DNA of 64,000 nucleotides, taken from the NCBI GenBank assembly GCA_021292165.1, contig CM037885.1:11403042-11467041 (forward strand), written 5' to 3'. A program made the position numbers and the translations under genes. Below the pieces are notes generated by a model that made no database searches, had not been told where the DNA came from, and was given only the letters and a program-made list of their open reading frames with translations. The DNA is from Shinisaurus crocodilurus. Lineage: Eukaryota; Chordata; Lepidosauria; Squamata; Shinisauridae. Below are positions 34,133-43,419 of this stretch, piece after piece (the first letter of the stretch is position 1; each line of letters begins with the position of its first letter).

Positions 34133-34816
34133 TTAGTCGACTCTCCCCCACCTGCCAGAGATAAGCTCGAGCAGGGCCCTTCGCAGATCCTCAATAAACA
34201 AATCATTACCAGCGTCGGACAAATGAACCCCGTCCGGCCGGTACAGCTCCCTCCGGGCCAAGGATATCCCGGCATGAGGTATATCGAACCCCATGCCTCC
34301 AATGGCCCTCCGAACCTCACCGTTGACCTTCCAAGCCGCCCTGTTCAGGCAAGCAGGGCGCTCGGAGTACCTCCAGCAAAAACGCGGCAATATATGTGAC
34401 CACAATATGGACACGCCGGGCCAGCGGGAAGAAATGACGGAGAGGTCCTCTGTTGCTTGTAAGATCAAGGCCTTGCCTTTCAGCAAGCCGAGGTCGTTGC
34501 CGCCCAGGTGCAGCACCAAAATGTGCGGTTGTGCCTTGACGAGGCCAGAGTGGAAAAGTGTGTACAGCAGGTCGTGCCACTGCATGCCACGCCGGCCGAG
34601 CCACTGGATGTTGGCCACCTGCCCGATGCCCAGCTGGGCACCAACCCAGGATTTTGCAGCACGCCTTGCTGCCCAAAAGATCATGCTGTGGCCGCAGATT
34701 AACACACGAACAGGCCTTTCTCCACTCCAAGCTCCTGAAAAACAAAGAAACAAAGAAGCGGCAGCGCAGCTCACGGCAACTTCCGGACGTAAGAGCGGTA
34801 GGCCTGTGAACGCCAT
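34133..34816 (-). CDS. Ngaro-encoded SGNH/GDSL-type hydrolase
   Basis: The 227-residue frame has the SGNH blocks in order: block I as ICGHS (His replaces the usual Asp of GDS), a Gly block (GRRGMQWHDLL), block III LHLGGNDLG, and block V DGVHLSDAGNDLF with the catalytic Asp and His. An N-terminal hydrophobic stretch (VSCAAASLFLCFSGAW) may be a signal or membrane anchor. Related ORFs are known in some Ngaro elements. Their substrate is uncertain (ester or acyl cleavage by family). It starts within the recombinase frame and ends 22 bp before repeat B1. Confidence 0.85.
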   Translation of the reverse strand: MAFTGLPLLRPEVAVSCAAASLFLCFSGAWSGERPVRVLICGHSMIFWAARRAAKSWVGAQLGIGQVANIQWLGRRGMQWHDLLYTLFHSGLVKAQPHILVLHLGGNDLGLLKGKALILQATEDLSVISSRWPGVSILWSHILPRFCWRYSERPACLNRAAWKVNGEVRRAIGGMGFDIPHAGISLARRELYRPDGVHLSDAGNDLFIEDLRRALLELISGRWGRVD

Positions 34817-35646
34817 CTTCCGACGGCCTGAACTCTGCTGGCCGGGAAACCCAAGGCGGCAGCCGTGGAGGCCGCACCAATCCTGAATGAGTGAGTGCCG
34901 AATCGCATATGAGACAGGCCCAAGGCCCCTAATGCTTGTTTAGTGACTGCCCAGAACTGATACCTGGTCAACGGGGCACCATCGACATGCCGGAATAATG
35001 GGCCACTTTCTGTACCACGCCCAGTGATAAAAGCTCTCAGGGCCACCACGGGGCAGAGTTCTGCAGAAGTGGCTGGGTACAAGGTGACCGTTGCGCCCCT
35101 TGCCAACTGATCAGACTTAGACCTGCGAAGTCGCAAAGTCACGCTGCTCCCAGCCAGCTGTAAGTCCGAAAACTGCAGAGCCACTTTGGAGGCATCGCGC
35201 TTGGAACTAACTACCAGCTCTGAGATTCTGAACGCCCCAAAGAATGCGGTCAGCGCAGCCGCATGAAATAGTAACGCCTCATAGCTGGAAGAACAAACAG
35301 AAGGCCACAGTGCCCGGAGACCCAAAAGAATGTCTGGGGACAAAGGGACCCTCGTGTCGGGCGCCATGGGGCATTCCCTGGACCAACCCAGCAACATCCT
35401 ACGGACTCTGAAATCCCCGGAAGTGTCCTGAAAACCTCGAGCCTTGGCAAGAAATGCCAGACCCGCCAGCTTGCCCCTGATGGTTCTAACGGATGAACCA
35501 CGTTCCTGCGACACCACGCAGAATTGAATGATGTGGTCGACCGGTATTGGCCAGACCAGAGGGAGATTGTGGTCCACCCGGAACTGGTGAAATTCCATAC
35601 CTGCCCGTTCGTAAGCGGCCCTCGTGGTGGGTGCCAGCGACCGCAT
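34771..35646 (-). CDS. Ngaro tyrosine recombinase
   Basis: I place the start at the ATG at 35646, which shares bases with the RT stop. The open frame continues upstream to 35682 without another ATG. The product is about 291 residues. An N-terminal SAM-like core-binding part (TTRAAYERAGMEFHQF) precedes the catalytic part: the first Arg in GAFRISELVVS, the HSFRIGAAST H-x-x-R box, GRWRS, and the nucleophile Tyr in AYRSYVRKL. It should integrate circular element DNA, replacing the integrase of LTR retrotransposons. It ends 46 bp inside the SGNH frame. Confidence 0.9.
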   Translation of the reverse strand: MRSLAPTTRAAYERAGMEFHQFRVDHNLPLVWPIPVDHIIQFCVVSQERGSSVRTIRGKLAGLAFLAKARGFQDTSGDFRVRRMLLGWSRECPMAPDTRVPLSPDILLGLRALWPSVCSSSYEALLFHAAALTAFFGAFRISELVVSSKRDASKVALQFSDLQLAGSSVTLRLRRSKSDQLARGATVTLYPATSAELCPVVALRAFITGRGTESGPLFRHVDGAPLTRYQFWAVTKQALGALGLSHMRFGTHSFRIGAASTAAALGFPASRVQAVGRWRSQAYRSYVRKLP

Positions 35647-37361
35647 TATGGCGAGCTCGGAAACAGACCTCCAATCTGCCAAAGACAGTCTGGCATTATC
35701 ACCGGGTGGTCGGCGGCCCAGGGGGCGAGAGCTCGGAACCTATGCATCTGGTTGCGAGACAACGCGTCCGCTATGCTGTTGTCTAAGCCCGGAACATGCC
35801 GTGCCCGAAACAGTATATTGAATTGCAAACAGCGCAGTGTGAAAGCGCGAACCAGATGCATAACGCGTGGGCTTCTGGAAGACAAGGTATTGATGACCTG
35901 CACCGTTGCCTGATTATCGCACCAAAAATGGACGACAGAATCTGCAAATTGTGCCGCCCACAGGTGCACCGCAACGTAGATGGGAAAAAATTCCAAAAAG
36001 GTTAGGTCTCGGCACACACCAGAATTTGTCCACTCATCTGGCCATGGTGCAGCGCACCACTGTGCCCTAAAAAATACCCCAAAACCGAAGGAACCGGAGG
36101 CGTCGGATTGGACTCTAAAGTCGGCATGCAGTATTTGCTCACACCGCCAGAAGGAAACTCCATTAAACCCTTCCAGAAATTGTAACCATACCCTCAAATC
36201 AGCCCTCATGGATGCATTTATACGGACCCTGTGAAAGGGCCGAGTCAGGCCACGCATGGCGGCGCAGAGGCGCCGCAAAAATGCTCTACCTGGCGCCACT
36301 ACCCTGCATGCAAAATTCAAGTGGCCGACCAACTCTTGCAGTTCCCGGAGGGAAGCCTTGCGGGACTGTATCATACGGCAGACCCGCAGATGGAGGGCCT
36401 GGAGCTTATCGAGAGGGAGACGAGAGCACTGTCTGTCGGTATCCAATTCGATGCCCAGAAACACCAGAATGGAAGAGGGACCTTCTGTCTTTTCTGTCGC
36501 GAGGGGGACACCCAATTCTGTTGCCAACTCTTGAAATTGTGCCATCAAAAAGGCACATTGATTAGTGTCACGGGTCCCAGCGAACAGAAAATCGTCTAGG
36601 TAATGGATGACCTGGCTCATCCCGGTACGATTACACAGGGCCCATTCGAGAAACGTACTAAAGCGCTCGAAGGCCGAGCAAGAGATAGAGCAGCCCATGG
36701 GCATAGCTCTATCGATATAGAATAGGCCCTGGAAATGGAAACCGAGCAAGTCGAAGTCATCCGGGTGAACGGGGAGCAGTCTGAAGGCCGACTTGATATC
36801 ACATTTTCCCAGAAGTGCCCCGCGGCCACAGCGGCGGACCATTGCCACCGCTGAGTCGAACGAAGTATAACGTACGGAACATAAATGTTCTGGAATGGCG
36901 TCGTTGACCGAGGCCCCTCTGGGAAAGGACAGATTGTGTATCAAGCGGAACTCCCCTATGGCCTTCTTGGGCACTATCCCTAAAGGGGAGACCCGGAGAT
37001 TTGGGAGTGGCAGGGAAGAGAACGGACCCAGAACCCTACCTGCTGAAACTTCTTTGACTATCTTTTGCACCACAACAGACTCCATCCCGAGGATGGAACG
37101 CTGATTGCGGGACAAAATATGGACACGAGGGCCCTGAAATGGAATCCTAAAGCCAAACAGGAAACCATCCCTAAGGTATATAGCCGCCTCAGTGTCCGGG
37201 TAAAGTCTCAGCAGGCGAGCTAAAGGACCGGCCTTAACTGGGCTGGGGCCCTTTTGGAGGCTGCTGCTGACCAGGGCCCGGGGGGCGCCTGGCTGAGCCA
37301 AACTTGCCGCCTCCCCTTGATCCCCGGACTCTTGAGCATGCGGCTGGGGCGTGAGACCCAT
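35646..37361 (-). CDS. Ngaro reverse transcriptase-RNase H
   Basis: The 571-residue frame begins at an ATG inside the end of gag. RT blocks include GKCDIKSAFRLLPVHPDDF, the PMGCSISCSAFE block and the catalytic YLDDFLFAG (about residue 255). An RNase H domain follows (about 415-540), with SDASG, a FLEFFPIYVA block, the WCDNQATVQ block and a final NSIADALSR. The enzyme copies element RNA into DNA and removes the RNA strand. The stop overlaps the next ATG as TAATG, which would allow reinitiation on the recombinase frame. No integrase or protease motif was seen. Confidence 0.9.
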   Translation of the reverse strand: MGLTPQPHAQESGDQGEAASLAQPGAPRALVSSSLQKGPSPVKAGPLARLLRLYPDTEAAIYLRDGFLFGFRIPFQGPRVHILSRNQRSILGMESVVVQKIVKEVSAGRVLGPFSSLPLPNLRVSPLGIVPKKAIGEFRLIHNLSFPRGASVNDAIPEHLCSVRYTSFDSAVAMVRRCGRGALLGKCDIKSAFRLLPVHPDDFDLLGFHFQGLFYIDRAMPMGCSISCSAFERFSTFLEWALCNRTGMSQVIHYLDDFLFAGTRDTNQCAFLMAQFQELATELGVPLATEKTEGPSSILVFLGIELDTDRQCSRLPLDKLQALHLRVCRMIQSRKASLRELQELVGHLNFACRVVAPGRAFLRRLCAAMRGLTRPFHRVRINASMRADLRVWLQFLEGFNGVSFWRCEQILHADFRVQSDASGSFGFGVFFRAQWCAAPWPDEWTNSGVCRDLTFLEFFPIYVAVHLWAAQFADSVVHFWCDNQATVQVINTLSSRSPRVMHLVRAFTLRCLQFNILFRARHVPGLDNSIADALSRNQMHRFRALAPWAADHPVIMPDCLWQIGGLFPSSP

Positions 37362-38859
37362 TGCAGATGCTGCAGGCGTGCCTATAGGGACATTCAGGCC
37401 GGGAGCATGTACCCTTGGATGTGAATTCCCAACACAGCGGCCGGGGTTGAACCGACTTCCCCGGTTGTGCCCGGGGTGAAGTGTTGGTGGCTTGCCTGGA
37501 TAGTATATGGCCGCTCTCGGATCGTTCCCCTACAACTGGCCTGGCTGGAATCATAAATTCCATCCACAGGTCATTGTCCTTCCTATCCCACCGAATAGAG
37601 TGGTCAAAGGCTGCCTTTTTGCGGAACCCCTCGTCATACGCTAGCCATGCTCCGCCCTCAAAGCCAGAATATGCCCGATATATTATATCGAGATATTTTG
37701 TCAGAATGGCAGCACGGTCAGGGAACTCCTGCTGAAGTGTACCCATGTAAATCAGAAACCCGGGCAGCCAGTTGGCCCACGTACGGGCTGGCTTTTTAGA
37801 TTTAAATTTCTCTTGCTCGCGGTCCTTAAGTTTCTCCTTTTCAACAGGATCAGGCTCGCGGTTCAGCAAGGAGAAGACATCGATAAACTCACCCTTGATT
37901 ATCTTCTCCTTGGTGGCAGGGGCGAGATGGTACCCTAAAGGGAAGGATGGGGCGCCTGGTGGCACCAAACCGGGTTTCGCGTGTGGAAAATGGTCCGAGA
38001 GATCCACTCTCGCGGCACCTTTTACCAGCGAAGCCACTTGCCCTGCTGGGCCAGACCACACCGACGCGCAGGCCTGCGCAGCCGGAGAAGGTGCAGCCCC
38101 AATGGTCGCCGCGTTTGACTGCGAGGTGCTACTCGAGGCAGAAGTTGACTGAGCCACGAGTGCTCCAGCCCCGTCTTGGCCAATATGGGTAGTAACCACC
38201 GGCGGCCCTGGAGGCGTGTTTGCAGAAGAAGCACCCACAGCACCTTCAGGGGGCTGAAATGAGTGTGAGGCAATTGGAGGGTAGCTTGGCAGCCAAGGTG
38301 TGAATTGGAACATGTGAGACATGGGATGCTGCCCCCATGGAAAACCCGGATACATGTATTGACTCCAGTTGTGCCAGCCACCTGCCCCCACAGGACCCGG
38401 GTACTCACCGGCTGCTGGCATGCCGCTGGAAGGGCCTGGTTCGGACCTCCAATGAGAAGATGACATAGCCGACGACTCCGGTTCCTCCGTAGCAGGGTGT
38501 GCGGGAGACTCCACTCTATGCTCGCGAGGTGGAGTTGCTGAAGCGGATGCGGAAGAGGTATGGGGTACCCCAGCCGCCTGCATCGCGTCTAAGCGTTCTG
38601 AAATAGAAATCCAAAGGTCACGCTGTGACTTCTTGGATGACTGTGAACGACGCCCGGAGGACCCCCCCGTCGCCTTAGAGGGAGGAGGTTGGATACCCCT
38701 CTCCCTCTCCATGCTGGCTACACGAGCCAGGACCGCTGAGACATCAACGGCCTCCTCATCGGAGGAAGAGGAGAGCCGCCGCGTAGGGGGGCGCTTTGCC
38801 GGTTGTCGAGGCGCACGGCCCTTCCCCTTCTTGCCCCCCTGACCCTTCTTGGGTGGCAT
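37234..38859 (-). CDS. Ngaro gag-like protein
   Basis: The ATG-initiated frame encodes 541 residues. The N-terminus is Lys/Arg-rich (MPPKKGQGGKKGKG) and followed by an acidic Ser run. The middle is Pro/Ser-rich and apparently disordered, then a more ordered segment (about 300-450) with WANWLPGFLIYMGTLQQEFP. From about residue 476 there is a CCCH-type finger (C-x8-C-x4-C-x3-H) and a further CSIC cluster, then a Gly/Pro-rich tail. By analogy with other Ngaro gag proteins it should bind the element RNA and build the particle. Its last 128 bases overlap the RT frame in another reading frame. Confidence 0.85.
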   Translation of the reverse strand: MPPKKGQGGKKGKGRAPRQPAKRPPTRRLSSSSDEEAVDVSAVLARVASMERERGIQPPPSKATGGSSGRRSQSSKKSQRDLWISISERLDAMQAAGVPHTSSASASATPPREHRVESPAHPATEEPESSAMSSSHWRSEPGPSSGMPAAGEYPGPVGAGGWHNWSQYMYPGFPWGQHPMSHMFQFTPWLPSYPPIASHSFQPPEGAVGASSANTPPGPPVVTTHIGQDGAGALVAQSTSASSSTSQSNAATIGAAPSPAAQACASVWSGPAGQVASLVKGAARVDLSDHFPHAKPGLVPPGAPSFPLGYHLAPATKEKIIKGEFIDVFSLLNREPDPVEKEKLKDREQEKFKSKKPARTWANWLPGFLIYMGTLQQEFPDRAAILTKYLDIIYRAYSGFEGGAWLAYDEGFRKKAAFDHSIRWDRKDNDLWMEFMIPARPVVGERSESGHILSRQATNTSPRAQPGKSVQPRPLCWEFTSKGTCSRPECPYRHACSICNGSHAPAACSRVRGSRGGGKFGSARRPPGPGQQQPPKGPQPS

Positions 38860-38930
38860 CCTGAGGAACTAAAAAAAAGGCAAACAATGAAATATTGAAC
38901 TAGAAGTAAAACTACAGTGAATCAGAAAGG

Positions 38931-38976
<46 letters not shown>

Positions 38977-40351
38977 AGGCGTCGGGGGGGGGGAAGAGAA
39001 AGAGAAGGGAAAAGAAAAAAAAAAAAAAAAAAAAAAAAAGGGATAAATTAACTAAAGGTCTGTAAATGCAAAATCCAAGCCTGTGCCGAAGAGCACTAAT
39101 TGGTTCAAAATCAAGGAGGAATTAACTAGAACCTTATGAATATAAATTAACGAGTAATGAACCTAAGGAGCAACAAAATCACTGCACAGAATGACTGTTA
39201 ATCCATGCACTTTAAAGAAATCCCTAAATAGCGTAAACGGAGCCTGGTTATCTGTATGGAATGAACTAGATCAGATTTAAGTACACATGGATATCAATCA
39301 AATGAAATAAGCCTTGATTACAAAGTAGATGGGAAAGCTGTGAAATAAATTATAAAACTTAATTAAGCCCAGTAGGTAAAAATCAATTGTAGGTGCAAAT
39401 CAAGTAAAGGAATAACTAAAACTTGAACAGTTCCCTATGTAGGAACAAGAAGGAGACCTGCTATAGAAAAATTCCCAAACTATCTTGGAACGTGAATAGG
39501 GAGGACCAGCAGGCAAAATTAGCCCCGCTGATGGCCCGTGGCCACGTGGCGGGCGTCCGCGTTCCAAGATGGCGGCCGCTGCACGAAGGACGCCCAGAAG
39601 ACGCGGGAAAGCAGAACCCACTGGCTAAACACGTGGGGGACTGGGACCGCGCCTAAGGACGACGCTCCCACCCACCCCCGTCGTAGATTACACCTGCCTC
39701 CCCCACTGAAATCGAACACAGGGGACTCCAGTGAGAAGGGCTGCTGCCGAAGCAGCAACGCCCAGCAGGACTCGCCGCCGCGAAGGGGCTCGAGCCCGCA
39801 CCCCTTGCAAAGGCGCCGGTGGCTGGGAGGGAGGCTGGCAAGCCCGCACCGCACGGGCGAACGCGCTGGCGATGGGTGGCTGGGCGGCTGGGAGACTAGA
39901 CTCCAGAAGCACCCCAGCAGCCCGATAAGGAGACCCAGAGGCTGCAATCAGGAGGAAACTCGAGGCAAGGGGATTAAGCCCGATGCGAGCCTCGCACAGC
40001 ACAACCCGCTGCCCTCCAATCAGGAGCAGCGTGAGACGCGCTCCGACGGAGCTGGAGCCCAGGGGAAGAGGGGGACGGCGTCGGCAGCTAAATCTACAGC
40101 CGCAGCCGCGGCTATACTCGGGCGCCGCCGAGCGCCGCCGCCGCTGCCCCGAGGGCAGAGACACCGGGCTGTTGGCTCTCCCTCCGGAATTAAAAGTTTA
40201 AAGGAGAACCTAAAAGGAATAAAAGAAAAGCAAGCCTCCCCAAACCACCAAACCGTGACGTTGGCAAGATCAGGAAGAGGATCCAGGAACGCAGACACAG
40301 TAGAGCAGAAGGCACAGGTAGGATATCTGTGGCTTCTATAGTTCAGACCGC
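38860..40351 (-). promoter_or_regulatory. Ngaro 5' leader, CpG-rich, with YY1-like site
   Basis: About 1.5 kb separate A1 from gag. The part at 39500-40200 is rich in CpG. CAAGATGGCGGCC (39565-39577) matches a YY1 consensus, and a CACGTG E-box lies at 39543-39548. The end near gag is low complexity: (AC)n at 38932-38974 and a run of about 25 A at 39015-39039. I see no convincing protein frame. Confidence 0.5.
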
Positions 40352-40557
40352 AGCTGCAAGAAAGGAGGCATGGGGTGGGGTCTCCTGTGCTTAAATACTG
40401 CCTCAGGGCCCCACCCCTTCAGCCTCACCCCATCGGGCAAACAATTTGCCCGTGCCCTGATTGGAGGTGAAATCACCTCATTCCAGCTCTCGCTCTCCCC
40501 TCCCCCCCCTCGCAAAATCCTCCCCCCCCCACAGGAGCGTGGGGTGCGAAGGGAATT
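40352..40557 (-). repeat. Ngaro split direct repeat A1
   Basis: The 5' terminal repeat is essentially identical to A2 (33484-33688), with one extra C in a poly-C run. It has a GCTTAAATACTGCC stretch that may act as a TATA-like element. Confidence 0.85.
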
Positions 40558-40799
40558 TTGATGGCAAAGCCTACACCATGTATTCGTCGGTCCTGCTCAG
40601 GTAGTCCTTTCCAGAAGAAGGTATAACCTCCTTTTTCTTCTTTCAGCTGTCCCTCTCCTGCCCTTCGAGTTTCTTGAAGTGCTGCTATGTCAATTTTAAA
40701 CCGTCTCAGCTCCCTTGCAATAATAGCAGTCCTACGCTCAGGGCGTTCACTATCTATGTTATCCAGCAATGTCCGTATATTCCATGTTCCAAAGTTCAA
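40558..40799 (-). pseudogene. LINE endonuclease N-terminal part
   Basis: It encodes the start of the APE-type endonuclease with TWNIRTLLDN, IDIAALQETRR and GVGFAIK. The frame is cut by the Ngaro element and continues at 32867. The codon at 40799 is TTG, so the true start may lie upstream in the leader. Confidence 0.8.
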
Positions 40800-41111
40800 A
40801 TGTCTTTTTCGACCGCTAAAATGGTGACCCCACTGGACGCGGTAATCCAGTCAGGGGAGAAAGAGGTAGACTATGTTTAGGGCACCTTTTCTAGCCCCCT
40901 CCCCATACGGGGTGAGCAGAGTGGATCCTAAATAGGTCTGCTCAGTCATGGATACAGCTGCCGAGCTGCTCGACTACCTCGTTCCTTGAACAGGGCGACT
41001 GAGTCTGCATCCACCACCCATGTGCTGGTCCATGACTAGGGGCTTCCAGATTCACAGTCCTGCCCCCGTTGCCATTCGCCAGTCGCCATGGGACTTTTTT
41101 TTTGTTTGTTT

Positions 41112-41152
41112 GGGTTGGGTTGGGTTGGGTTGGGTTGGATGGGTTGGGTTGG
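41112..41152 (+). repeat. (GGGTT)n run in the LINE leader
   Basis: Six or more GGG runs separated by TT could form a G-quadruplex on the plus strand. The LINE transcript would carry the C-rich strand. This is not a vertebrate telomere repeat (TTAGGG). Confidence 0.7.
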
Positions 41153-41515
41153 AAGACGCCTGTGCGTGAAACTGTTTTATGTGGGGAGATCGGTGCACAA
41201 CGAATCACCACACAAACTTGACAGAGTATGGCAGAGATCCAATGGCACGGTTACCCTGACGATTGGAAAACCATTCTCTGCTGCAGCCTTCATCCGCCTT
41301 CACAGCCGTTGTAATTTAGGTTTAATTATCTTCCGCCTGTTCTGCCGTTGAGGACTTTATGTTTTGGATCGTTCTTTGTCTGGTTCCTCTCCCCGGACCT
41401 TACCGCCATGGGTGACCCTACTGGGAGTACATAGCTCCCGACGGCATTGCTCACAGGATTCATCGGAACACGCAAGCCCACTCACCACTTCAAGGTGACG
41501 ATCCGGCGAGGGGTA

Positions 41516-42031
41516 AAATATAAAATACACAATACATACTATTAAAACATCTTAAAACATATTAAAAACATCATTAAAAACATCATTACAACATCATTAC
41601 AACATCATTAAAACATCATTAAAACATCGTAAAAACATCTTAAAGGCAACCTAAAATTCCGCCGGATAGGCCTGCCGGAAGAGATCAGTCTTTATGGCTT
41701 TTTTAAATTCCAAAAGACTGGTGAGCCAACAAATCTCCTCCGGCAGGCCATTCCATAATCTGGGAGCAGCAGAAGAAAAGGTCCTCTGGGTAGTACCCGT
41801 CAGCCTAGTTTTGGCTGACTGAAGTAAATTCTTCCCAGAGGACCTGAGTGTGCGGGGTGGATTGTATGGGAGAAGGCGATCCCGTAGGTAGCCTGGACCC
41901 AAACCATGTAGGGCTTTAAAGGTAATAACCAACACTTTATACTTCGCCCGGAAACTGATTGGCAGCCAGTGGAGTGCTTTTAAAACTGATGAAGGGTGGA
42001 ATAGAGTTTCAGCTTCATTCTCAATGATCAT
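41516..42031 (-). mobile_element. L2/CR1-type LINE C-terminal and 3' part (nest target)
   Basis: The minus frame 41651-42031 encodes the conserved LINE C-terminus with LKALHWLPISFRAKYK, FSSAAPRLWNGLPEE and DLFRQAY. The 3' region (ACATC-rich) leads to the LINE insertion point. Its tip is at 29765-29835. Confidence 0.75.
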
Positions 42032-42099
42032 TATGCAAGATGGTCACTGAGACATCACTGGCTATTTGGAGAGTCTACACCCCACCTTGGCACCCTTGG

Positions 42100-42870
42100 T
42101 AAAGCCTCCAAAAATCAGTAGCTTCCACCAACTTCTGGCTTAAAAACTTAAGTTTTTAAAATCTGTAAAGGGGTTTGATCATCATCTCAGGGGCGGGTCT
42201 ATCAATGATGAGACATAAGAATAGTCCATCTAGTCCAGCATTCTGTTCACACACAGCAGCCAACCAACTGCCCACAGGAAACCCACAAGCAGGACATGAG
42301 TGCAACAGCACCCTACCATCCAGGTTCCAGACTGCACAGACAGGCTGCAAAGTACAGACTGCAGAACTCATTCGCTACTCTTTGTTTTGATTGAGTCAGT
42401 AGGACAGCCTGTTGCAGAACAATTATAATAATTGATTATATAATAATCAATTATTATATTGATGATCATCTCGATTGGATTATGCCTTTAATTAATTTTC
42501 CACACACGTTCGGTATGTGTACTCACACACACACTGTGTACATTACACGAGGGCTAAGGAGGAGCAAAGTGGAGTTAAGAATTCCTTGCTGGAACACTGC
42601 AACAGGGATTAAGTCCGTGGACTTTACAGTGGATGTTTGTGGCACCATCCAGGGACGTTGGAACTAGGGATAATGGCGACCTCCAATATTTTACATACAA
42701 AGATAATGATGGGCCGGGGTCTGGAGGCACCAGGCCCAATGCAGACGTATTTCAAATTAGGCCAGATTCTGAATGGTTTGAGATCCAATCCAAAATGGAT
42801 CTGGAAGTGGGAGGGTTAAACATTCCCCACTTTGCCCTCACTCTCAATGCGGAGTTTTCTGTAATACTAA
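42100..42870. other. Intergenic, no gene seen
   Basis: Scattered repeat-like text and an AT-rich palindromic patch near 42425-42465. No exon of the array was recognised. Confidence 0.4.
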
Positions 42871-43410
42871 CAGGGATGTTGAAGAGTCCTTGGTCTCGAG
42901 TCACGAGTCGAGTCACGAGTCTTTGGACCCGAGTCTCGAGTCCGAGTCCAAGTCCTTGGTCCAAAATGGTGACTCACGAGTCACGAGTCACTCCCAAAGC
43001 TGACTCCACGAGTCCCTATTAAAATCAATGGGGGGTTTCCCAACAAAATAAGGCTACTTCACACTCAGAGCAGCCACACAGAGTAATCTCAGGTCCTTCT
43101 TCTGCCTCTCCCAAGTACGCAACACATCAATCAAAATAAATCTTGACACACTGTTGGGGCTGCACTCCTGGTAGCCGTCCATAGTGGCCGAGCAGCGGCA
43201 CACCTCGCTTCCATGTGCTCTTTGCTGGCAATCACGCTCCTCTCCACTCCTTCTGGCACAGCCCAGGGATGTTGAAGAGTCCTTGGTCTCGAGTCCCGAG
43301 TCGAGTCTCGAGTCCCATTAAAAATATTGGGACTCGAGTCCGAGTCGAGTCAGAGGGGGGACTCAGTCCGACTCACGAGTCGAGTCCTGGAGTCCGAGTC
43401 CCCATCCCTG
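42871..43410. mobile_element. GACTCG-rich hAT-like element, copy 3
   Basis: It starts CAGGGATGTTGAAGAGTCC and ends CCCCATCCCTG. A perfect 8-bp duplication AATACTAA (42863-42870 and 43411-43418) flanks it. It is inverted relative to copies 1 and 2 and has a shorter core. Confidence 0.9.
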
Positions 43411-43419
43411 AATACTAAT

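Larger units (their letters stand above)
32868..40557 (-). mobile_element. Ngaro-type tyrosine-recombinase retrotransposon
   Basis: In element orientation (high to low coordinate) the order is A1 (40352-40557), leader, gag, RT-RNase H, tyrosine recombinase, SGNH hydrolase, B1 (33687-34110), A2 (33484-33688), a 192-bp unique spacer, and B2 (32868-33291). Split direct repeats plus a tyrosine recombinase instead of an integrase define DIRS-like elements. The A1-B1A2-B2 layout and SGNH frame fit the Ngaro branch. It interrupts the LINE endonuclease at a run of T with no target duplication beyond a possible shared TT, as expected for recombinase-mediated insertion. All four frames are open and both repeat pairs are almost identical, so it looks recently active. 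Confidence 0.9.
29836..41515 (-). mobile_element. Near full-length endonuclease/RT LINE, split by a Ngaro element
   Basis: Without the Ngaro insertion the element is about 4 kb. It has a 5' leader (40800-41515), one long endonuclease-RT frame and a 3' end tailing into (CAT)n on the plus strand. The reverse transcriptase carries the YADD core and ends in a C2H2 finger. The 5' leader and single-frame layout resemble RTE-type elements such as Expander/Rex3, but this clade call is an inference. The L2-like sequences on its two sides fit together. Confidence 0.8.

Noticed and set aside
34293..34886. Plus-strand frames of up to 197 codons opposite the hydrolase
   Set aside because: They mirror the SGNH and recombinase genes and have no family features.
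39538..40341. 267-codon plus-strand frame in the Ngaro leader
   Set aside because: It lies in GC-rich leader DNA opposite to the element's genes, is low in complexity and shows no domain. It is a by-product of high GC content.
41105..41152. Interstitial telomere repeat
   Set aside because: The unit is GGGTT, not TTAGGG, and it belongs to the LINE leader.
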